The notes under the pieces: generated by a model
The model's input: only the letters and a program-made list of their open reading frames with translations
Database searches by the model: none
What the model was told of the DNA's origin: nothing
Assembly: GCA_964017155.1 (NCBI GenBank)
Contig: OZ024865.1
Location: 39,340,426-39,404,425, forward strand
Direction of reading: 5' to 3'
Source: Oasisia sp. SBJ-2009
Lineage: Eukaryota > Annelida > Polychaeta > Sabellida > Siboglinidae
Length of the DNA stretch: 64,000 nt
Program-made: the position numbers and the translations under genes
Shown: positions 56,546-64,000 of the stretch, piece by piece
How the letters are laid out: each line of letters starts with the position of its first letter
Position numbering within the stretch: the stretch's first letter is position 1

Positions 56546-56968
56546 ATGGCTAACGTTATACTGAACCACCGAGAACACCAATGCTACTACAACTCCGTCG
56601 GCATGCAAGACATAAGTGACGAGGACGACGAGGCAACCAGTCATCCGATCGAGCGGGTCCCATCTTGGTTCGGTGCAGCGGCGGATCGAGAGATTGTTAA
56701 CGTCGACACCTTGGAGCAGAAGGCGATAGACGTGAACACGGTCTTCGTCGGCAGAGGGCTCGTTATCGAGTAGGTACGCACTGATGTTTCATTCTACTAC
56801 GTCGGATGTGTGTATTGCAAGAAGCGAATGATTGTCGACGACCACGGCAATCTTCGGTGCGAAAGACATGCATGTGTGAACGGCAACATTTACTTCCTCG
56901 ACAGAGTATGCTTCGTCGAGTCGTTCGATATGGTTGACCTATTCGACCACTGTATTAGTAGGGTCTAG
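56546..56968 (+). pseudogene. RPA-like zinc-ribbon protein frame with one in-frame TAG
   Basis: The frame from ATG 56546 reads MANVILNHREHQCYYNS, DISDEDDEATSHPIERVPSW, EIVNVDTLEQKAIDVNTVFV and GRGLVIE, then TAG at 56771. It continues in the same frame as RTDVSFYYVGCVYCKKRMIV, DDHGNLRCERHACVNGNIYF and LDRVCFV to a TAG at 56966. YVGCVYCKKRM...LRCERH resembles the C-x2-C ... C-x2-C/H zinc ribbon in the C-terminal OB fold of replication protein A large subunits. RPA-like proteins also occur in some Helitrons. The assignment is an inference from this motif. The first TAG is followed by GTACGC, so a splice donor at that point cannot be excluded. A second, shorter copy is at 61451. Confidence 0.4.
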
Positions 56969-57046
56969 AATTGCACTTTCGTGACCATTCTCTGGCTACT
57001 AAGGTTTGACGATTGATTTGACTCCTATGGACCATTTAAAGCAGAT

Positions 57047-57380
57047 TTAGCCGCCCGGTCCCTCTAAAAAATGCTGGCATTTTCCGCCAGAGGGCCAAAT
57101 CCCCGTGAATGTGTTCTTCCGAGCGGCTTCCTCTTGCGAGGCAAGCAGGCGCTGTCTTTCAGCCTCTTCCTCAGCCGCTGCCTCTTCCTCAGCTACTCTC
57201 TGCATTTCTTCTTCCTTCTTCTTTTGCATCCGAACGTATCCGAAAATGGAAGCACCAACAATGGCGGCCAAGAAAAATAGAGTAATCGGGAGCCCGTGAC
57301 TAGACACAAACGACGACGGTTCAACGACGCTGCTGGTGCAGTTGGTGCCTGCGTATCCGGCGGCGCATGCGCACGAATAG
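57047..57380 (-). pseudogene. Partial duplicate of the gene C 3' end (transmembrane and tail)
   Basis: About 275 bp (57105-57380) match 47911-48193 at roughly 96% by eye, covering the end of the last EGF repeat, the transmembrane helix (LPITLFFLAAIVGASIFGYV) and the KKKEEE tail. The frame differs after NTFTGI. No fibrinogen or upstream EGF sequence is present; upstream sequence is unrelated from a TAG/ATC boundary at about 57380. The near-identity indicates a recent copy event, and the orientation is the same as gene C. Confidence 0.85.
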
Positions 57381-57389
57381 ATCCATTAC

Positions 57390-57935
57390 TGATATTTGAC
57401 CTTGACCTAACCTTGAACTTGGCCACTAAAATCGAGCAGCCCCCTCTAAAAGTGTTATATGGTCCTAAGGTACAACTGACCCAGATTTGGTGTTTTGGCC
57501 CAGCATGTCACGATTCCATTAACATTTGGACTTAAGCGACTCCAAAACTTATATGCCATACTGTGAACAATGTGTTATTACTATAATAAATTTGCTAATT
57601 ATCAAGACATCATATATTCACTTACACAATGTAATTAAAACATAAAATACATGATGTGTGCCAAACATAACTTTCCTACATACATTATATCCTTGTTTGC
57701 CACACAGAGGGAGTATGCAAATCTTTAACAGCCGTTTTGTCCATTTTTACGTATTTACCCCTACCGTATACAAAGTAGCATAACTTCACCAATATTTAGA
57801 ATAGCAATTTAATGTTTCTACCACTGTAAAGTATGATGAATCCCCTTTCCCAAAATGTAGAAAAATGGAAATCCAAATGTTCCTACTTGTCACTGGTTTG
57901 GTCAGCCGGGGTCAAGCATAGCTCCTTGTGGGAGA
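57390..57935. other. AT-rich intergenic stretch
   Basis: Nothing recognised. Confidence 0.4.
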
Positions 57936-57941
57936 GTTATT

Positions 57942-58053
57942 AAGGCGAAGTCGGCAAACCCACAGTGGATGTGTCTGATCTGTGACAAGGTTGCTGACGA
58001 CTCAGTTGATGGCGGCTACACCTCTATGGCATGTGATTCGTGCATGGAGTGGT
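57942..58053 (+). other. PHD-finger-like coding fragment
   Basis: The + frame reads KAKSANPQWMCLICDKVADD, then YTSMACDSCMEW, followed by a stop; the W codon could be split by a donor GAGTG/gtaact. WMCLICDK...MACDSCMEW fits the first half of a PHD finger. It may be an exon or a relic of a retroelement ORF1. No partner exon found. Confidence 0.35.
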
Positions 58054-58469
58054 AACTTTGACATGTTTATCACTTTAGAGAAAAGGTTTCTTCCCAAAGC
58101 ATGAACGTGGATTAATTGTGAACTTGCCACACATGCTCACACAAAGAGAGCGATATCGCTATGAATTGTGTACTTCTATTTTTGTGTGGTTGTCATCATA
58201 GGTTTCTTGTATTTATACACAGTATTATTTGGTGTTGTTTTATGTAAATTATACGGGAGTAGTATAGTAGGGTCTTATCATTGGTAGCTTGGCGCGGAGC
58301 GTGGCGGAGGAGGAGGAGGTCCCATGTTAAAAGATAGAAAAAAAGGTCAAAGGTCAAAACTTTCCACCGGTGGAACCGGAGGATAAAATTTTCTGGAGCA
58401 AATTTGGTGGAATAGCCCCAATTCCACCCGCCCCGGTGGAAGGATAAAGGTCAAAGGTCACGTGTCAAG

Positions 58470-58850
58470 GTCAAATGCCAAGTGGCGCCCCCTAGCGGAT
58501 AGGTCATGAACGAGTGGCGCCATCTGGTGGATAGGTCATGCACTAGTGATGCCCTCTAGTACTGTCCAAATTCGTGCGTCTTATTTTTTTAAGGCGCCCC
58601 TGGCGGATAGGTCGCGAACTAGTGGCGCCCTCTTCCGTAAGAGGGCGTCACTAGTCACAAACTAGTACTGTCCAAATTCGTGCGTCTTATTTAAAAAAAA
58701 AAGGCGCCATCTGGCGGATAGGTCGTGTACTAGTGGCACCCTCTTACGGATAAGTCAAGAACAAGTACTGTTCAAATTCGTGCGTCTTATTTTTGAAGAG
58801 GGGTCAAAATTGGGTAGTGGTCATGTAGCGTCACCTCGCAGATAGGTGAA
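58470..58850. repeat. ~110-bp tandem repeat with GTGGCGCC blocks
   Basis: GTACTGTCCAAATTCGTGCG with TCTTATTT recurs three to four times (about 58560, 58665, 58765), alternating with GGCGCC(A/C)TCTGGCGGATAG-type blocks. Confidence 0.8.
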
Positions 58851-58939
58851 AAACTACAAACTAGGTGAAAGCACAGGTGGAGTCATCTGACGGATACGTA
58901 TTCGGCTTATTGATCACGTGACTTAATATCATAGCCGTC

Positions 58940-58943
<4 letters not shown>

Positions 58944-59012
<69 letters not shown>

Positions 59013-59110
59013 ATAGAGTGTGTGTCCGTGTGTATTCGCGTGTGTCCGTATATGTTCGCATATGTTCGCACGTTCCTGTAAGTGTCCGTGGGTGTTCGCG
59101 TATGTCCGTG
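58944..59110. repeat. (TG)n array and TGTCCGTGTGT variants
   Basis: Pure TG at about 58944-59010, then units of TGTCCGTRTRTGTTCGCR. Confidence 0.9.
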
Positions 59111-60160
59111 TGTGCTAACTTCGTTCCATTTCACCGCCATGACTTTGTCAAGTTTTCTCATATTTTACTAAGCCGGTGCACCAACTTTGAATCATTTCAC
59201 AACTGTTTCAGCGTTTCACCGCCATCACTTTGTCAATTTCACTTATTTTTAGGGTTTACATGCCATAACTTTGTCAAATTTGTCATATTTTACTCACACT
59301 GTGCGCCAACTTTGAACCATTTCACATATTTTTAGCGTTCATTAACCACCATGACTTTGTCAATTTCATGTCTTCTTAGTGTTTACATGCTATAACTTGT
59401 CGTTGCTCAATCCATACACACGAGACTAGGACACTTTTATGTCATGCGCTGACCATAACTTCCGTTAAAATGACGCTTCCTATCACGTGGAAAACACAAC
59501 TTCCGTAAAAATGTCGAGTCACATCAGGACCATAACACAATTTCTTGCAAAATTACACATTCAATCATAGTGATAACGTTAAAAACTAGTGCCATTTAAA
59601 GTTTCCACGCAATAACCCTTCCAACTGTTCTTATTTCACTGAACCAGTGTGCTCACCTCGTTCCATTTCGTAACGTTTCACCGTTTCATTGCGTTACACA
59701 GGTGGTGTTTTCACAAATTTAACTAAGTTATTCTTGTAACTTGTAGTAAAATAGTATATTTTTCTATTCTACGCCGCAACTTTGTCATGTTTTTCTTATT
59801 TTGCTAACTCGGTGTGCCAACTTTGTACCATTTTACAACTTTTTTCATCGTTTCACCGCCATCACTTTGTCAATTTTACGTGTTTTTAGTGTTTACATGC
59901 CATAACTTTGTTAAGTGTTTCATATTTTATTAACTCCATGTGCCAACTTTGTACCATTTCGCAACTTTTTCAGCGTTTCACTCCCATCACTTTGTCAATT
60001 ATACATGTTTTTAGTGTTTACATGCCATAACTTTGTCAAGTTTTTCATATTTTACTAACTCCATGTGCCAACATTGTACCATTTCACAACTTTTTCAGCG
60101 TTTCACCGCCATCACTTTGTCAATTTTACGTGTTTTTAGTGTTTATATGCCATAACTTTA
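59110..60160 (+). repeat. ~122-bp satellite, forward array
   Basis: Units contain GTTTCACCGCCATCACTTTG, TTTACATGCCATAACTTTG and CCAACTTTGTACCATTT. Three good units lie at about 59853, 59973 and 60100, and more diverged ones before. Confidence 0.85.
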
Positions 60161-60162
60161 TG

Positions 60163-61405
60163 TTTATAAAACAAATTATGTTTACAAAACAAAATACAAA
60201 CCAAAAGTTTACAAACACGATATGTTTACAAAACAAAACAAAAGTTTATATACAAGTTATGTTTATAAAACAAGTTATGTTTACAAAACAAAATACAAAA
60301 CAAAAGTTTACAAACACGTTATGTTTACAAAAAAAACAAATGTTTACAACACATGTTTACGAAACAAAAGTTTAGAAACACGTTATGTTTACAAAACAAA
60401 ATACAAAACAGAAAGTTTACACAAAAAAACTAAATTTTACAAACACGTTATGTATACAAAAGAAAACAAATGTTTACAACATAAATGTTTACAAAACTAA
60501 AGTTTACAAACACGTTATGTTTACAAAACAAAATACAAAAGTTTACAAAACAAAACAAATGTTTACAAAACAAAAGATTAAAAACCCGTTATGTTTACAA
60601 AACAAAATACAAAACATAAAGTCTACAAAACAAAACTAAAGTTCACAAACACGTTATATTTATAAAACAAAAATATACAGACAAGGAAAAACACGTTATG
60701 TTTAAAAAGCAAAACACAAAACAAAAGTTTACAAACACGATATGTTTACAAAACAAAACAAATGTTTACAACACAAATGTTTACAAAACAAACATTTACA
60801 AACACGTTATGTTTACAAAACAAAATACAAAACAGAAAGTTTAAAAAACAAAACTAGAGTTTACAAACACGTTATGTTTACAAAACAAAACAAAATAAAA
60901 CGTTTACAGACAAGTTATGTTTACAAAACAAACAAATGTTTACAAAACAAAAATGTACACACAAGTTATGTTTACAAAACAAAAACTAAAGTTTACAAAC
61001 AGGTTATGTTTATAAAACAAAACTAATGTTTACAACCACGTTATGTTTACAAAAAAATACAAAAAAAAGTTTACAAACACGTTATGTCTAAAAAACAAAA
61101 CAATTGTTTACAACACAAATGTTTACAAAACAAAAGTTTACAAACACGTTATGTTTACAAAACAAAATACAAAACAGAAAGTTTATAAAACAAAACTAAA
61201 GTTTACAAACACGTTATGTTTACAAAACAAAACAAATGTTTACAAAACAAAAGTTTACAAACACGTTATGTTTACAAAACAAAATACAAAACAGAAAGTT
61301 TACAAAGAAAAACTAAAGTTTACAAACACGTTATATTTATAAAACAAAAAGTTTACAGACAGGCTACGTTTACAAAATAAAACAAAATAAAAAGTTTACA
61401 AACAA
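60163..61405 (+). repeat. AC-rich ~45-bp repeat array, forward orientation
   Basis: About 25 units built from GTTTACAAACACGTTATG and TTTACAAAACAAAATACAAA, with a second variant GTTTACAGACAAGTTATG. The unit corresponds in reverse complement to 62255-64000. Confidence 0.9.
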
Positions 61406-61409
61406 AACA

Positions 61410-61558
61410 CGCATGTTTTTCGAGGCTGTCATTCATTCTCCGACATCGGCATGGCTAACGTTATGCTGAACCACCGAGAACATCGCTGCTACTATAACCC
61501 CGTCGTTGACATGCAAGACATAAGTGACGAGACCGACGCGGCAACAAAATACGAATAG
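61410..61558 (+). pseudogene. Second, truncated copy of the RPA-like frame start
   Basis: From ATG 61451 it reads MANVMLNHREHRCYYNPV and DMQDISDETDAATK, then a TAG at 61556. It matches 56510-56640 including the sequence upstream of the ATG (TTTTTCGAGG..TGTCA.TC). The only length change is an in-frame 3 bp, which hints that both copies descend from a real coding sequence. Confidence 0.6.
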
Positions 61559-61559
61559 T

Positions 61560-61895
61560 TGCCAAGGTTATGGGCTCGAAACACAAAAGGTATGTCATGA
61601 CTGTGACCGAAGCCGCCATTTTACAAAGAAATTCAGTTACGGAAGTAGTCGAAGCCGTCGTTTGCTATGGCAAACCCTAAATAGTGGCTGTTTTGTGCGC
61701 TAGATGAGGCAAGCGTTTTAACGTAGTGTTAGATGTATCCGCTAGATGGCACCAGTTTGTAAAGAAGTGACGTCACAAATCCAAGACTTTTCCACATTGT
61801 TTTAGATTTCATTAGGAAAATGGTGTGAGTGGTAAGAAAAACCACCAAGGTTCTCGGTTTATGATATAAAGTGACAACGTTTTTCCACACAAGGA
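61560..61895. other. Spacer between oppositely oriented satellite arrays
   Basis: No gene or element recognised. Confidence 0.4.
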
Positions 61896-61899
61896 TATG

Positions 61900-62250
61900 A
61901 ATGTATCAAGATGACTTAGAAAAATACATCAAATTGACAAAGTCATGGAGGTGAAACGCTGGAAAGTTGAGAAATGGTGCAAAGTTGGCACGCGGACTAA
62001 ATGAAATATGAAAACTTGACAAGTTTATCGCGTCGAAACAGAAAAATATTCCATTTTACTACAAGTTACAAGAATAAATTAGTTACATTTATGAAAACGC
62101 CACCTGTCTAACGCACTGAAACGGTGAAACGTTACAAAATGAAACGAGGTTAGCACACCGATTTAGTCAAATATGAAAAACGTGACAAAGTTATCGCATG
62201 GAAACACTACAAATACGTGAAATTGACAAAGGTCATGGCTGTGGAACGCT
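61900..62250 (-). repeat. ~122-bp satellite, inverted array
   Basis: Reverse complement of the satellite at 59110-60160. The segment 61900-62215 is colinear with 59600-59900 over about 300 bp, including GTAACGTTTCACCGTTTCA and TTCTTGTAACTTGTAGTAAA. Confidence 0.85.
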
Positions 62251-62254
62251 TTTT

Positions 62255-64000
62255 GTTTTTATTAACATAATGTGTTTTGTAAACTTTTTGTTTTGTAAAC
62301 ATTTGCTTTGTCTTGTTTTGTAAACATAATGTGTTTGTAAACTTTCTGTTTTGTTTTGTAAACATAACGTGTTTGTAAACTTTTGTTTTGTAAACATTTG
62401 TTATGTTTTTGTTTTGTAAACATAGCTTGCTGTAAAAAAATTGTTTTTGTTTTGTAAACATAACTTGTATGTAAATTTTTGTTTTGTATACATAACTTGT
62501 CTGTAAACTTTTTATTTTGTTTAGTTTTGTAAACATAACTTGTCTGTAAACTTTCTGTTTTGTAAACACGTGTTTGTAAATTTTTGTTTTATAAACATTT
62601 GTTTTGTTTTGTTTTGTAAACATAACGTGTTTGTAAACTTTCTGTTTTGTTTTATAAACATAACTTTTATGTCACCATTTGCTTTGTATTTGTTTTTGTA
62701 AACATAACTTGTCAGTAAATATTTTGTTTTTGTAAATATAAGTTGTCTGCAAACGTTTTGCTTTGTTTTATTAACATAACGTGTTGGTAAACTTTCTGTT
62801 TTGTTTTGTATTTGCAAACATAACTTGTCTGTAAACTTTAGTTTTGTTTTGTTTTGTAAACATAACTTGTCTGTAACTTTTTGTTTTGTAAACATAACGT
62901 GTTTGTAAACTTTCTGTTTTGTATTGACTTGTTTTGTATTGCCTTGTTTTGTAAACATAACTTGTCTGTAAACTTTTTATTTTGTTTTGTTTTATAAACA
63001 TAACTTGTCTGTAAACCTTTTGTTTTGTAAACATAACGTGTTTGTAAACATTTCTGTTTTGTTTTGTAAATATAACACGTTTGTAAACTTTCTGTTTTGT
63101 TTTGTTTTGTTTTGGTTTGGTTTGGTTTGTTTTGTTTTGTTTTGTTTTGTTTTGTTTTGTTTTGTTTTGTTTTGTTTTGTTTTGTTTTGTTTTGTTTTGT
63201 TTTGTTTTGTTTTGTTTTGTTTTGTTTTGTTTTGTTTTGTTTTGTTTTGTTTTGTTTTGTTTTGTTTTGTTTTGTTTTGTTTTGTTTTGTTTTGTTTTGT
63301 TTTGTTTTGTTTTGTTTTGTTTTGTTTTGTTTTGTTTTGTTTTGTTTTGTTTTGTTTTGTTTTGTTTTGTTTTGTTTTGTTTTGTTTTGTTTTGTTTTGT
63401 TTTGTTTTGTTTTGTTTTGTTTTGTTTTGTTTTGTTTTGTTTTGTTTTGTTTTGTTTTGTTTTGTTTTGTTTTGTTTTGTTTTGTTTTGTTTTGTTTTGT
63501 TTTGTTTTGTTTTGTTTTGTTTTGTTTTGTTTTGTTTTGTTTTGTTTTGTTTTGTTTTGTTTTGTTTTGTTTTGTTTTGTTTTGTTTTGTTTTGTTTTGT
63601 TTTGTTTTGTTTTGTTTTGTTTTGTTTTGTTTTGTAAACATAACTTGTCTGTAAACTTTTTATTTTATTTTGTTTTGTAAACATTGTTTGTTTGTAAAAC
63701 TTTTGTTTTGTAAACATAGCTTGTCTGTAAACAGGTTTGTTTTGTTTTGTAAATATAACACGTTTGTAAACTTTCTGTTTTGTTTTTGCTTGCTTTGTTT
63801 TGTAAACATAACTTGTCTGTAAATTTTTGTTTTACAAACATAACGTGTTTGTAAGCTGTGTTTTGTAAACATAACTTGTCTGTAAACTTTTTATTTTGTT
63901 TTTATTTTGTAAACATAGCTTGTCTGTAAACTTTTTGTTTTAAAAATATAACGTGTTGGTAAACTTTAGTTTTGTTTTGTAAACTTTCTGTTTTGTATTT
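62255..64000 (-). repeat. ~45-bp repeat array, inverted orientation (continues past the window)
   Basis: TTTTGTAAACATAACGTG, TTTGTAAACTTTCTG and the CATAACTTGTCTGTAAAC variant repeat throughout, in reverse complement to 60163-61405. The TKQNK-type frames on both strands are repeat translations. Confidence 0.9.
63083..63634. repeat. (TTTTG)n pentanucleotide expansion, ~110 units
   Basis: About 550 bp of almost perfect TTTTG inside the inverted array, probably expanded from the TTTTGTTTTG ends of the 45-bp unit. Confidence 0.97.

Noticed and set aside
60130..64000. Many 80-270-residue frames of the TKQNK, FCFVLF and VYKHVMFTKQN type
   Set aside because: They are produced by the 45-bp repeat and (TTTTG)n and have no non-repetitive content.

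Overview
The window is repeat-rich DNA from an animal nuclear genome. Genes are split by introns with GT-AG boundaries, and the repeats are metazoan: CR1-, L2- and RTE-like LINEs, a Penelope-like element, tRNA-derived SINEs, MITEs, Academ-like DNA transposons and long (AT)n, (CA)n, (CACATA)n and (TTTTG)n arrays. The mix resembles a marine invertebrate such as a mollusc, annelid or brachiopod. That is an inference; nothing here fixes the species.

Three host-type genes can be supported, and all look like single-pass cell-surface proteins. Gene A (+ strand, from before base 1) has two exons encoding tandem EGF-like repeats (to 425, and 2450-2805). It probably ends at two tandemly duplicated last exons (10386-10473 and 10828-10882) that encode different cytoplasmic tails. 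Gene B (+, about 34445-44275) has six exons giving one or two Ig-like domains, a transmembrane helix and a short basic tail. Gene C (-, 47898-49643) is one GC-rich open frame: signal peptide, fibrinogen-related domain, seven EGF-like repeats, transmembrane helix and a charged helical tail. Genes A and B share splice phases and are both followed by the same ~24-bp minisatellite, which lies between the stop codon and a candidate poly(A) signal. This suggests they are paralogous. The 3' end of gene C is duplicated at 57.05-57.38 kb.

Layout: 0-3.8 kb, EGF exons split by a decayed LINE, then CA-rich arrays. 4.5-10 kb, a MITE, a 5'-truncated LINE and a CR1-type LINE carrying a foldback insertion. 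10.3-12.9 kb, last exons and 3' minisatellite of gene A. 13.7-20.7 kb, a LINE split by a 3.8-kb Academ-like transposon. 21.9-27.4 kb, a SINE, a dispersed repeat and a second Academ-like transposon with a demonstrable target site. 28.8-34.4 kb, mostly decayed repeats. 34.4-44.7 kb, gene B, with a 44-bp minisatellite of repeated splice donors in one intron. 45.6-47.4 kb, Penelope and LINE remnants. 47.8-49.7 kb, gene C. 50-56.5 kb, LINE fragments around a nearly intact CR1-like element whose first ORF carries a 2A-like peptide and a PHD finger. 56.5-57.4 kb, an RPA-like reading frame and the duplicated gene C end. 58.4-64 kb, composite satellite DNA in inverted arrangement.

Most coding capacity belongs to mobile elements, and several are nested, so relative insertion order can be read directly. 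All identifications come from reading the sequence; no database search was run.
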